64,000 nt of DNA from CBDUEF01 sp018063485 (GTDB taxonomy: Bacteria; Pseudomonadota; Alphaproteobacteria; Rhodobacterales; Rhodobacteraceae). Position numbers and translations under genes: made by a program. The stretch is taken from NCBI GenBank assembly GCA_037045435.1, contig JBAOID010000003.1, positions 310,001 to 374,000 on the forward strand, read 5' to 3'. Positions 35,797-44,793 of this stretch are shown here, piece after piece. A model generated the notes under the pieces. That model did no database searches. It was not told the origin of the DNA and saw nothing but the letters and a program-made list of their open reading frames with translations. Every line of letters starts with the position of its first letter. The first letter of the stretch is position 1.

Positions 35797-35890
35797 GCGT
35801 TTGGCATTTACCTTGAATCGCATTTCGCTGCCTCTCCCTTTGGTCGAACGCGAAATGCGATGGTTTCCAGAAAGATGAAATGCCAAACGC
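35797..35890. repeat. Nested inverted repeat between pheT and the GMC gene
   Basis: An outer perfect 13-bp pair, GCGTTTGGCATTT (35797-35809) with AAATGCCAAACGC (35878-35890), encloses a perfect 12-bp pair, ATCGCATTTCGC (35817-35828) with GCGAAATGCGAT (35850-35861). The outer right arm stops one base before the pheT TAA. It could be a terminator for the pheST-region transcript on the minus strand, an RNA stabiliser or a small mobile palindrome. It lacks a long T run. Confidence 0.85.
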
Positions 35891-35891
35891 T

Positions 35892-38310
35892 TTAGCTGCG
35901 CAACACGCCCCCCGTGGCCTTGCTTACCTTGTCAATGATCTTGGCACAGACCGCTTCGATATCGGCCTCGGTCAGGGTTTTGTCGCTGGGTTGCAGACGC
36001 ACCGACAGGGCGATGGATTTCTTGCCGGTGCCCATTTGGGACTCGGCCTTGTCGCCGGTGAACTGATCGAACAGGCGCACCAATTCGATCAGCGTCTTGT
36101 CGGCCCCGGTGGCGGCGTTGATTGCGGTAAGCGCCTCGACGCCCTTATCGACAACGAAAGCAAAGTCGCGCTCGACCGCTTGCAGATCCGACAGCGCCAG
36201 CGCAGGGCGCAAGGGCGTTTTCACCTTGGGCAGCGGCACATTGGCGATCAGAACCGTGAAGGCGACCGCGGGGCCCTTGATATCAAAGGCTTGCAGGATG
36301 CGTGGGTGCAGATCGCCATAAGCTGGCCAGCGTGTTGGGGCCAAGCGAGACCACCCCCGCGCGGCCCGGATGCCACCAAGGGGCGAGCTTGCGGGTGATT
36401 TGGGTGCGGGCAGGCGCGCCAAGGGCTGATAGGACAGCCTCGACATCGGCCTTGGCGTCGAAGGTATCAACGGGGCGGCGGCTGTTATAGGGATCGCGCG
36501 GGGCGGAGGATCCGATCAACAGGCCGGTAGCCTGCAAATGCTGATCGCCCGGCTCGCCGCCGTGGAAGGCCGGGCCAACCTCGAACAGCGCCATATCGGC
36601 AAAGCCGCGCGCCTGATTGCGCGCAGCCGCGCGCAACAGGCCGGGCAGCAGGTCGGGGCGCAGATGGGTCATTTCCGACGAGATCGGGTTATCGACGCGC
36701 ACTGCATCGCTTCCGCCGCCGAAATGGGTTGCGGCGGCTTGATCAATGAAGCTGTAGGTCACGCATTCATTATACCCCAGCGCTGCGATGGTGCGACGGG
36801 CGGTGCGCTCGCGCACTTGCAGAGGCGTCAGGATCGGGCGCGGCACGCCCTCAGTCGCGCGGCGCAGCGGTTTGCCGGCCAATTTTGACAGGCTGGCGAC
36901 GCGGGCGATTTCCTCGACCAGATCAGCCTCGCCCAGCACATCAGGGCGCCATGTGGGCGGGGTGCATCTGGTGCCATCAAGAGTGAAACCGAGCGCTTGC
37001 AAGGTGGCGCGCTGATCGGACTCCGCGATGTCCATGCCGACGAGTTTGCCGACGCGGGCGGGGTCGAAAGTGTAGCTGCGGCTGGTGTCGGGGATCGCGC
37101 CATCGAGCGCCAGATCAGAGGCCTCACCGCCGCAAAGATCAAGGATCATCTGGGTGGCAAGGTCGAGGCCCTGAAGGGTGAAAGCGGGATCAATGCCGCG
37201 CTCGAACCGATAGCGCGCATCAGAATTGATCCGCAAAGCGCGGCCTGTGGTGGCGATGGTGATCGGATCCCAGAAGGCGGATTCGAGGAAAACATCGGTA
37301 GTGGATTCGGTGCAGCCTGACTGTTCACCGCCCATTATTCCGGCCAGGGATTCAACGCCTTGATCATCGGAAATCACCATCTGGCCCGCGCGCAGGGTAT
37401 AGGTCTTGCCATCGAGGGCCAGCAATTCCTCGCCGCCAAGCGCTGCGCGAATACGCAGATCGCCCTGCACTTTGGCCAGATCAAACACATGCAGCGGGCG
37501 GTTCAGACCATGGGTGAAGAAGTTGGTGATATCGACCAGCGCCGAAATCGGGCGCAACCCGATGGCCTTGAGCCGGTCGGCCAGCCAAGCGGGGGAGGGG
37601 CCATTTTTCACGCCGCGGATGGTGCGGCCTGCGAAGATCGGGCAGCCCTTGGCCTTGAGATCAGCGTCGATCTTGACGGCAACCGCCGAGGGCAAGCCAC
37701 CTTTGATCGTCACCGAGGGCAGGGGTTTCAGCGTGCCCAAACCGCGCGCGGCCAGATCGCGGGCGATGCCGCGCACACCCAAAGCGTCGGGGCGGTTGGG
37801 GGTGATTTTCACATGGATCATCGGATCGTTCAGACCGCGATAATCGACAAAGCGTATCCCCAGCGGCGCATCTTCGGGCAGATCAATGATGCCGTCATGG
37901 TCATCCGACAGCATCAGCTCGCGCTCGGAACAGAGCATCCCGTTCGACTCCACACCGCGAATGACGCCGGGTTTCAGATCAACCCCGGTGCCAGGCACAT
38001 GGGTGCCAACCGGAGCAAAGACGCCGACAAGACCGGTGCGGGCGTTTGGCGCGCCACACACCACCTGCACTTCTTGCATCGCGCCTTCGGGGCCTTCGGG
38101 CCAGGTGGCCACGCGGCACAGGCGCAACCGATCGGCATTGGGGTGCTGCACCGCTTCGATCACCCGGCAAATCCGAAATGCACCCAGCTTTTCCGCAGGA
38201 TTTTCAACGCCTTCAACCTCGTGGCCCAGATCGGTCAGGGCGTAAAGAATGTCGTCAAGCGGAGCCTCGGTTTCAAGGTGATCTTTCAGCCAGGACAGGG
38301 TGAACTTCAT
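35892..38310 (-). CDS. pheT: Phenylalanyl-tRNA synthetase beta subunit (one frameshift)
   Basis: Essential beta subunit that binds tRNA-Phe and edits mischarged Tyr. Seen: the N-terminal RNA-binding (EMAP-like) domain with RVIEAVQHPNADRLRLCRV and VVCGAPNAR, B3/B4 editing domain, B5, core, and the C-terminal anticodon-binding domain ending RDFAFVVDKGV and ALSVRLQPSDKTLTEADIE. The frame breaks after LGPNTLAS. Removing one A of the AA at 36320-36321 (plus strand) restores SYGDLHPRILQAFDIKG and gives about 805 residues, the normal size. Since the gene is essential, this is best explained as a sequencing or assembly error. pheS lies upstream on the same strand, with small ORFs of the opposite strand (and rpe) between. 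Confidence 0.95.
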
Positions 38311-38462
38311 CGGAATGCCTCAATGGATGCGCAAAACGGGATTAGCGCAAAGCGGCGGAAAGGGAAAGCGGGGGCGGCAGGTTTCCGTTGTGGAAACGGG
38401 TTGTCGCGGGTTTGAGGGGGCAAATGCCATATTCTACGCATCGATTTGAGGTAGATAGAGGC

Positions 38463-38615
38463 ATGATGCAGATGCTTGACATACCCAAGGACCGAAAGCC
38501 GATCAAAGTGGGCCGCATATGCGTGCTGCTTGGCTTGACCATCCTGTTGTTCCTGTCGATCTCGCTTGAGTTCGGCAAGCCCTCGCGCGCTGCTGTGGAA
38601 AACACGCAAAACTGA
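38463..38615 (+). CDS. Small single-helix membrane protein
   Basis: A 50-residue protein starting MMQMLDIPKDRKPIKVGR, with one hydrophobic helix (ICVLLGLTILLFLSISL) and a polar tail. AGAGG lies just before ATG 38463. The frame is open further upstream to 38388, but without a better start. No family is known to me. Located between pheT and rpe, divergent from pheT; expression is not certain. Confidence 0.55.
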   Translation: MMQMLDIPKDRKPIKVGRICVLLGLTILLFLSISLEFGKPSRAAVENTQN

Positions 38616-38691
38616 ATTGCCGGGTTGCAGGCCGAGGTCGGCTTCGCTAGGCCTTTGCAAACGCCTTCGGGCGAAAGCATAGGAGTGCGCG

Positions 38692-39375
38692 ATGTCCTTC
38701 TCCCGGTCGATCAAGATTGCTCCGTCGATCCTTGCCGCCGATTTCGCCAATTTTGGCGCGGAATGTCGCGCGATTGAAGAGCAAGGCGCGGATTGGGTGC
38801 ATGTGGATGTGATGGACGGGCATTTCGTGCCCAATATCACCTTTGGCCCGGCGATGTGCGCCGCCATTCGGCCCCATATCAAGGGCGTTATGGACGTGCA
38901 TCTGATGATCGCGCCGGTTGATCCCTATATCGAGGCCTTTGCCAGTGCGGGGGCGGATATCATCTCGGCGCATCTTGAGGCCGGGCCGCATGTCCACCGC
39001 ACCTTGCAGGCCATTCGCGGCGCGGGGGCCAAGGCGGGTCTGGCGATCAATCCGGGTACAGGGATCGAGGCGGTCGAGCAGCTGTTGGATATGGTTGATC
39101 TGATCTGCGTGATGACCGTAAACCCCGGCTTTGGCGGGCAGAAGTTCATCCACAGCCAGATCGCCAAGGTGCAGCGGTTGCGCGCGATGATTGGCGACAG
39201 GCCCATTCATATCGAGATTGACGGCGGGGTGACGGTGGAAACCGCGCCTTTGGTTGTGGCGGCAGGGGCCGATGTCCTGGTTGCAGGATCGGCCGTGTTC
39301 AAGGGCGGCTCGGTTGCCAACCCCGCGCCTTATGGGGCCAATATCGCGGCGATCCGGGCGGCGGCGCGCGGCTAG
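38692..39375 (+). CDS. rpe: Ribulose-phosphate 3-epimerase
   Basis: A 227-residue TIM-barrel metalloenzyme interconverting ribulose 5-phosphate and xylulose 5-phosphate. Clear motifs: IAPSILAADFANFG, WVHVDVMDGHFVPNITFG, DVHLMI, CVMTVNPGFGGQKFI and EIDGGVTVE with GADVLVAGSAVFKG at the phosphate site. AGGAG is upstream of the ATG. Its stop overlaps the convergent pheS stop by 4 bp. Confidence 0.96.
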   Translation: MSFSRSIKIAPSILAADFANFGAECRAIEEQGADWVHVDVMDGHFVPNITFGPAMCAAIRPHIKGVMDVHLMIAPVDPYIEAFASAGADIISAHLEAGPHVHRTLQAIRGAGAKAGLAINPGTGIEAVEQLLDMVDLICVMTVNPGFGGQKFIHSQIAKVQRLRAMIGDRPIHIEIDGGVTVETAPLVVAAGADVLVAGSAVFKGGSVANPAPYGANIAAIRAAARG

Positions 39376-40454
39376 GCCGAGAGGCCCCCGGCCAGATCGG
39401 GCATATCGAGGGCGGCAAAGCCGTAATGGCGCAGCCAGCGCAGATCGGATTCGAAGAACGCGCGCAGATCGGGAATGCCATATTTCAGCATGGCAATCCG
39501 GTCGATGCCCATGCCAAAGGCAAAGCCCTGAAACTGGGTAGGATCAACGCCTGCGGCGGCCAGAACCTTGGGATGCACCATGCCCGAGCCAAGGATTTCC
39601 ATCCATTTGTCGCCCTGGCCAATCTTAAGCTGGCCGCTCTCCCATGAGCAGCGGATATCCACCTCAGCCGAAGGTTCGGTAAAGGGGAAGTGGCTGGCGC
39701 GGAAGCGGATTTCGACCGAAGGCACCTCGAAAAAGGCACGGCAGAATTCTTCCAGCGTCCATTTCAACTGGGCCATGGAAATGTCGCGGTCAATTGCCAG
39801 ACCTTCGACCTGATGGAACATCGGGGTATGGGTTTGATCCATGTCCATTCGGTAAACCCGGCCCGGCGCGATCACCCTGATCGGGGCACCCTGTTCGGCC
39901 ATGGCACGGATCTGCACAGGGCTGGTATGGGTGCGCAGCACATGCGGTGGGCGGGAGTCGCCCTCATCGCGGTGCATGAAAAAGGTGTCGTGCTCTTGGC
40001 GCGCGGGGTGTTCGGGCGGGATGTTCAGGGCATCAAAATTATACCAATCGGATTCCACCTGCGGGCCTTCGGCCACGGCAAAGCCCATGTCGCCGAAAAT
40101 CGCGGTGAGTTCCTCCATCACCTGCGAAACCGGATGGATCGTGCCCATGCGGCGGGGGCGGGCCGGAAGGGTAACATCCAGCCATTCCGAGCGCAGGCGG
40201 GCATCAAGGGCGGCGTCGCCAAGGGCGGCTTTCTTGGCGCGCAAGGCGGCGTCTATCTCATCCTTGAGCACGTTCAGCATGGCCCCGGCGGCCTTGCGGG
40301 CGTCGGGTTCCATCTTGCCAAGCATGGCCATCTGCGCCGAAATCTCACCTTTTTTGCCCAAAGCGGCCAGACGGACCTCTTCCAGCGCTGACTCGCTGTC
40401 CGCATTGGCGGTGGCGGTCAGATATTTGGCCTTCAGCGCGTCTAGCCCGTCCAT
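39372..40454 (-). CDS. pheS: Phenylalanyl-tRNA synthetase alpha subunit
   Basis: A 360-residue catalytic subunit. An N-terminal coiled coil (residues 1-85) is followed by the class II core: motif 2 region HTSPVQIRAM and RVYRMDMDQTHTPMFHQVEGL, WMEILGSGMVHP, and motif 3 GFAFGMGIDRIAMLKYGI. Start ATG 40454 with AGGAGA upstream; the frame is open further upstream without similarity. It acts with PheT, encoded 1.1 kb further down the same strand, with rpe and a small plus-strand ORF between them, an unusual but not unique layout. Confidence 0.96.
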   Translation of the reverse strand: MDGLDALKAKYLTATANADSESALEEVRLAALGKKGEISAQMAMLGKMEPDARKAAGAMLNVLKDEIDAALRAKKAALGDAALDARLRSEWLDVTLPARPRRMGTIHPVSQVMEELTAIFGDMGFAVAEGPQVESDWYNFDALNIPPEHPARQEHDTFFMHRDEGDSRPPHVLRTHTSPVQIRAMAEQGAPIRVIAPGRVYRMDMDQTHTPMFHQVEGLAIDRDISMAQLKWTLEEFCRAFFEVPSVEIRFRASHFPFTEPSAEVDIRCSWESGQLKIGQGDKWMEILGSGMVHPKVLAAAGVDPTQFQGFAFGMGIDRIAMLKYGIPDLRAFFESDLRWLRHYGFAALDMPDLAGGLSA

Positions 40455-40523
40455 GATCGTCTCCTGTCGAATCCGCTTGGTGCTAGCGGGAAGGCGGGCG
40501 GGATGCAAGTGCGGGGCTGGGGC

Positions 40524-41699
40524 CTAGGGGCAGGGAAATTCAGCCACACCAGTGCCTGCCATCCGCTCGGCTGTCCATTCAATCAGGTCAGCCGTAAGCG
40601 GCGAGGCTGGGTCAACGATGGAAAGATGGTCCAGACCGGGGTAAAGATGGTAGGTCACAAAGGCGGTGTTGGCGCAAATGCTGTGGACATAGGCGGTTTG
40701 CATAACGGTCGGAATAAGTGTGTCTGAGGCCCCCTGCGCAATCAGCACCGGCATTTTGAACGGCCCTCTGGGGGTATTTTCCGCCAATCTTTCGCCCAAC
40801 GCACCCTGATCGAGCGGGCTTGCATAGAGCAAGGCCGCCGGGATCAGTGCCGCCTCAGCGAATGAGAACAGAATTTTCGGGCTTTCAATACAGCGCCCGG
40901 CGATGTCTTTCATCAGCCAGCGGTAGGGCCGATTGACTTTGGCCCAAGGATCCAGGCCGGGATAGGCCCGGTCATAGGAGTCAAAAAAATAGGCAGCGGC
41001 GATCTTGCCCAAGAGGTGAGGATTCGGGGATCTGGCCAAAGCGGGCAAGTCCGTGGCCGGAGAAACGGCGGCAACGCCCCGGATATCGAGTTCGGGCGCA
41101 TAATGCGGCGCAAGCCCGGCCGCCCAAAGTGCAGAATGGCCGCCTTGGGAGTGGCCCCAGAGCACGGTTTCGGCAGCGATGTTCAGGCCAGGAATGGCGT
41201 GGGCCGCGCGGATGGAGTCGAGTGTGGCCCGCGCACTGTCCTGACCCACCATGTAGGAATGGGTGCCGCTTGTGCCAAGGCCGACATAATCGGTGCCAAC
41301 ATAGGCCCAACCTTGCTGGAACAGGGCGGAAAACCCCGGCACCAATGGAAAGGGATCGGTAAAATTCGAGGGCGCACAACCGGGCCTCACTCCGGTGGTG
41401 CCATGGGCATAGGCGATCAACGGATGTGCGCCTGCCGAATCTGGCACAACGACGACAGCGCTGGCAACAGCCGCCGTGCCATCGGGTCGCGTGGTCGTAT
41501 AGAGGATGCGAAAGCCGGTCGTGTCAGGTGGAAGGGTTGACGGCTTGAACGGCTCTTGCCGCAGAAGAGTGCCCGGTGCGGGCAGATTTCTTGCATCATA
41601 TTGGTAGAATGGGTCGGGTTCGCGAGGCTGCGCCGCCCACCAGGCAACGCCAAGGCAAAGCGCCAATCCCAAAAGGGTAAAACTGAAGTGGCGACGCAT
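40524..41699 (-). CDS. Secreted alpha/beta hydrolase (secretory lipase type)
   Basis: A 391-residue protein with an N-terminal signal or anchor helix (FTLLGLALCLGVAWWAA). The alpha/beta-hydrolase fold shows HPLIAYAHGTTGV, the nucleophile elbow WGHSQGGHSAL (Ser), a later Asp in IAQGASDTLIP and the catalytic His in YPGLDHLSIV. The layout with TGFRILYTTTRPDGTAAVAS matches the LIP (secretory lipase) family known from fungi and some bacteria. Substrate is likely an ester. It is the first gene after the rplT terminator on the same strand, probably with its own promoter. Confidence 0.85.
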   Translation of the reverse strand: MRRHFSFTLLGLALCLGVAWWAAQPREPDPFYQYDARNLPAPGTLLRQEPFKPSTLPPDTTGFRILYTTTRPDGTAAVASAVVVVPDSAGAHPLIAYAHGTTGVRPGCAPSNFTDPFPLVPGFSALFQQGWAYVGTDYVGLGTSGTHSYMVGQDSARATLDSIRAAHAIPGLNIAAETVLWGHSQGGHSALWAAGLAPHYAPELDIRGVAAVSPATDLPALARSPNPHLLGKIAAAYFFDSYDRAYPGLDPWAKVNRPYRWLMKDIAGRCIESPKILFSFAEAALIPAALLYASPLDQGALGERLAENTPRGPFKMPVLIAQGASDTLIPTVMQTAYVHSICANTAFVTYHLYPGLDHLSIVDPASPLTADLIEWTAERMAGTGVAEFPCP

Positions 41700-41756
41700 C
41701 GAGGGGCTCCGCAGAGAGGTTGGTGAACCCTAGCGTTCCGTGGTTGTGATGCAAAG

Positions 41757-41788
41757 CAAAAGGCCCCACCTTTCGGCAGGGCCTTTGC
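41757..41788 (-). terminator. Rho-independent terminator of rpmI-rplT
   Basis: On the minus strand GCAAAGGCCC pairs with GGGGCCTTTT across a CCGAAAGG-containing loop, followed by TTTTGC. It lies about 22 bp downstream of the rplT stop. Confidence 0.8.
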
Positions 41789-41809
41789 AAGACAAGCAAT
41801 TCCACAATA

Positions 41810-42172
41810 TCAGACCAAAGCGGCCTTGGCTTGGGCGGCGATGGCGTTGAATGCCTCGGGTTCATGCACGGCGAGATCGGCCAGCACCTTGCGGTCCACC
41901 TCGATCCCGGCTTTGGCCAGACCGTTGATGAAGCGCGAATAGGTGAATTCGATATCGAACAGACGCACGGCGGCGTTGATCCGCTGAATCCACAGGGCGC
42001 GGAAGTTGCGCTTGCGGTTCTTGCGGTCGCGCGTTGCATACTGCTGGGCCTTGTCGACGGCCTGAGTCGCTGTGCGGAAGTTCGTGGAGCGGGCGGCGTA
42101 GTAGCCAGCCGCCTTCTTGATCACCTTGCGGTGACGGGCGTGGGTAACGACGCCAGATTTAACGCGGGACAT
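41810..42172 (-). CDS. rplT: 50S ribosomal protein L20
   Basis: A 120-residue basic ribosomal protein. It begins MSRVKSGVVTHARHRKVIKKA and ends EPEAFNAIAAQAKAALV, with the family helix RNRKRNFRALWIQRINAAVR. It binds 23S rRNA and is needed for 50S assembly. Immediately downstream of rpmI (11 bp) and followed by a terminator. No infC lies upstream in this window, so the translation factor gene is elsewhere. Confidence 0.97.
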   Translation of the reverse strand: MSRVKSGVVTHARHRKVIKKAAGYYAARSTNFRTATQAVDKAQQYATRDRKNRKRNFRALWIQRINAAVRLFDIEFTYSRFINGLAKAGIEVDRKVLADLAVHEPEAFNAIAAQAKAALV

Positions 42173-42183
42173 CTAAGCTCTCC

Positions 42184-42384
42184 TTACCGGTCGTAGGGCA
42201 TGTATTTTTTGACGATTTTCGCATCGGATGCGCAGAGGATCATGGTCCCCGTTGCGTCACGAATGAATTTCGTCGTGCGCTTGATCATGCCGTGGCGCTT
42301 GCCGGCGACGCCAGCTTTCACCCGACCGGAGGCCGTGAAGCTGAAACGCTTCTTCGCCGCCGACTTGGTCTTCATCTTGGGCAT
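42184..42384 (-). CDS. rpmI: 50S ribosomal protein L35
   Basis: A 66-residue basic protein, MPKMKTKSAAKKRFSFTASG to KKYMPYDR, matching L35 in length and sequence pattern. Start at ATG 42384 is the family start; an ATG six bases upstream gives two extra residues. Cotranscribed with rplT. The 110 bp upstream must hold the promoter. Confidence 0.97.
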   Translation of the reverse strand: MPKMKTKSAAKKRFSFTASGRVKAGVAGKRHGMIKRTTKFIRDATGTMILCASDAKIVKKYMPYDR

Positions 42385-42494
42385 TTCCATCTCCATGGTT
42401 TCAGGCGCGGACTTGGCATGCCACGTTGGCCAGCCGCGCGGGGTATTCGAGTGATGGGCTATAAGGGTGGCCGGGGCCAAGTGCAAGTGGAAAG

Positions 42495-42719
42495 CTAGTG
42501 GATGAGCCCGGCGACGACCTTGACAAAAATCCCCGGAATTTCGGCGAAAGTGTAGCCCGAGGGTTTCTGGGTGAGGGCGACAGAAATCAGCACCCCTGAG
42601 ATCAGCACCATGATTGCCCCGATGCGCGGCGCGCGGCTTTCGGAATAAGCCGCCAGCAGCGACGGAATAGCGAGTGCGCCGACGATGATGCCGATTACCA
42701 GGTAAAGGTCTGTATTCAT
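42495..42719 (-). CDS. Small membrane protein, two to three helices
   Basis: A 74-residue hydrophobic protein with segments YLVIGIIVGALAIPSLLAAY and IGAIMVLISGVLISVALT, and a possible third (EIPGIFVKVVAGLI). GAGGG precedes the ATG at 42719. It lies 30 bp downstream of pyk on the same strand and probably shares its transcript. I know similar hypothetical proteins next to pyk in Rhodobacteraceae, but no function. Confidence 0.75.
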   Translation of the reverse strand: MNTDLYLVIGIIVGALAIPSLLAAYSESRAPRIGAIMVLISGVLISVALTQKPSGYTFAEIPGIFVKVVAGLIH

Positions 42720-42749
42720 AACGCCCTCAACAGGAACACTGATGCGCTA

Positions 42750-44198
42750 TTATTCAGAATCCGCGCGATAAATCAATCTTTCGTCACATGGGGCCACGCG
42801 AAGGATGTTGGTGGTGCCGGGCACGTTGAACGGCACCCCGGCGGTGACAACGATCTGATCCTTTTCGGTGGCAAAGCCCTGCGACAATGCGGCGCGGGCG
42901 GCCGAGATGACAGCGCCCTTGAAGCGGTCTTGCGGCGCGGTGATCACGCAATGTGCGCCCCAGGTCAGGCTCATGCGGCGGGCAGTGGTCATCAGCGGGG
43001 TGAGCGCGATGATCGGAACCTGCGGGCGTTCGCGGGCGACCAGTGACACCGTGGTGCCCGATTGGGTAAAACAGCAGATCGCCTTGATATCGGTGGATTC
43101 GGCGATTTCACGGGCAGCGGCAACGATGCCATCGGCGATAGTGGTGCGTTTGATCACGCGGCTGGCCTCGATCACCTCACGGTAGGTGGGATCTTTCTCG
43201 ACCGAGATCGCGACGTTGTTCATCGTGGTGACGGCTTCAATCGGGTATTTGCCCGCTGCCGACTCGGCAGAAAGCATAACGGCATCGGCACCTTCATAGA
43301 TCGCCGTGGCAACATCGGACACCTCGGCGCGGGTTGGCACGGGAGATTCGATCATTGATTCGAGCATCTGAGTGGCAACGATCACCGGCTTGGCCGCAGC
43401 ACGGGCAGCGCGGACAAGGCGTTTCTGGATCGGCGGCACGGAATAGACCGGAAGCTCAACACCAAGATCCCCGCGCGCCACCATGATGCCATCCGACACC
43501 GCAAGAATGGCATCATAGGCGTTCACCGCCGCAGGTTTTTCGATCTTTGACAGGATCGCCGCGCGGCCTTTTGCCAAGGCGCGGGCCTCGGTCACATCTT
43601 CAGGGCGCTGCACGAAAGAAAGCGCCAACCAATCGACGCCCAGATCACAGGCAAATTCCAGATCCTTGCGGTCTTTTTCCGACAGCGCCGCCAAGGGCAG
43701 CAACACGTCGGGCACATTCACGCCCTTGCGGTTCGAGATGGTGCCACCAACGGTGACGGTGCAATTGGCGAAATCCTTGCCGCAGGTTTCAACCTGAAGC
43801 CGGATTTTGCCGTCATTTACCAGCAAGGCTGCGCCGGGTTCCAGGGCTGCAAAAATCTCGGGATGTGGCAGTTGCACGCGGGTGATATCGCCGGGTTTGG
43901 CATCAAGATCCATGCGGAAGGCAGCGCCTTCGGCCAGTTCTTCGCCTTCGGGATTTGCAAAGGTGCCGACACGGAGTTTCGGGCCCTGAAGATCAGCCAG
44001 AATACAGATCGGGCGACCCAGATCGGATTCGATCTGACGGATGATCACATGGCGCGCACGGATATCATCATGGGTGCCATGGCTCATGTTCAGGCGGAAC
44101 ACATCGGCCCCCGCCTCGAACAATGCGCGGATGGTGGCGTAATCAGACGAGGATGGGCCCAGCGTGGCCACAATTTTCACATTCCGAAGGCGTCTCAT
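42750..44198 (-). CDS. pyk: Pyruvate kinase
   Basis: A 482-residue glycolytic enzyme converting phosphoenolpyruvate and ADP to pyruvate and ATP. It has VKIVATLGPSSSDYATI, FRLNMSHG, ILADLQGPKLRVG, LSKIEKPAAVNAYDAI (catalytic Lys in the KIEK motif), DGIMVARGDLGVELP and MLESMIESPVPTRAEVSDVA. The C-terminal allosteric domain contains ICCFTQSGTTVSLVARERP. The start at ATG 44198 (MRRLRNVKIVATLG) has AAGGG upstream; a longer frame adds an unrelated extension. Divergent from the Cys-rich secreted protein. Confidence 0.96.
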   Translation of the reverse strand: MRRLRNVKIVATLGPSSSDYATIRALFEAGADVFRLNMSHGTHDDIRARHVIIRQIESDLGRPICILADLQGPKLRVGTFANPEGEELAEGAAFRMDLDAKPGDITRVQLPHPEIFAALEPGAALLVNDGKIRLQVETCGKDFANCTVTVGGTISNRKGVNVPDVLLPLAALSEKDRKDLEFACDLGVDWLALSFVQRPEDVTEARALAKGRAAILSKIEKPAAVNAYDAILAVSDGIMVARGDLGVELPVYSVPPIQKRLVRAARAAAKPVIVATQMLESMIESPVPTRAEVSDVATAIYEGADAVMLSAESAAGKYPIEAVTTMNNVAISVEKDPTYREVIEASRVIKRTTIADGIVAAAREIAESTDIKAICCFTQSGTTVSLVARERPQVPIIALTPLMTTARRMSLTWGAHCVITAPQDRFKGAVISAARAALSQGFATEKDQIVVTAGVPFNVPGTTNILRVAPCDERLIYRADSE

Positions 44199-44370
44199 GC
44201 CCTTTTCCTTTTCAGCGTATTCAATGTCATTATGGGCCGTGGGTCTTATGGCGCAATCCGTGTTGTGGGGCAACCGCGCGATTGTGTTATCGCTCACAAT
44301 TGCAGTTGATCTTTGGCTGCAAGCAGAGAAAAAGTGGAGTGTTGGCGGGGAAACCGTCGCCGCTCATGGG

Positions 44371-44793
44371 ATGAAGATGAAAGATCTGTGCCTGATTGTC
44401 ATTGCCGCGCTGTTGGTGCCAACGCTGGCCGCTGCCAATTGCAGCACGGCGGAAATGCGCATTTGTTTGCATCAGCCGGGCAAGAATGCCGAAGCCTATC
44501 AATTGCCTTGTGCCTATACGCAATGTTCAAGCGCTGATGCGGTGTTTGAGTATTTCCGGTTTGAGGATGGCTCTTATGCGCGGATGGATCACACCGATCA
44601 GGGTGCCGTGATGCAGGCCGAGTTCAGGTTTGTGGCGGGCAAGGCTCCGAAACGGTATGACGGGCTGTCATTGACCATGGCCGAAGGTGGCAATGGCCAG
44701 TTCCGCTTTGGCGCGAAGGGTGTCACAATGTTTTCATCGGATGCCTGTGATTCCTCATGTGACGGCCTGGATGCCGAGGGGTTTGGCGAGTGA
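44371..44793 (+). CDS. Secreted cysteine-rich protein of unknown function
   Basis: About 140 residues with a signal peptide (LCLIVIAALLVPTLAAA, cleavage before NCSTAEM) and six cysteines in the mature part: C-STAEMRI-C, LPC-AYTQ-C and DAC-DSS-C. That is suited to three disulfides in the periplasm. ATG 44371 and 44377 are both possible. The stop overlaps the GTG start of the N-formylglutamate amidohydrolase (GTGA), so the genes are coupled. No family known to me; periplasmic location is an inference. Confidence 0.7.
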   Translation: MKMKDLCLIVIAALLVPTLAAANCSTAEMRICLHQPGKNAEAYQLPCAYTQCSSADAVFEYFRFEDGSYARMDHTDQGAVMQAEFRFVAGKAPKRYDGLSLTMAEGGNGQFRFGAKGVTMFSSDACDSSCDGLDAEGFGE

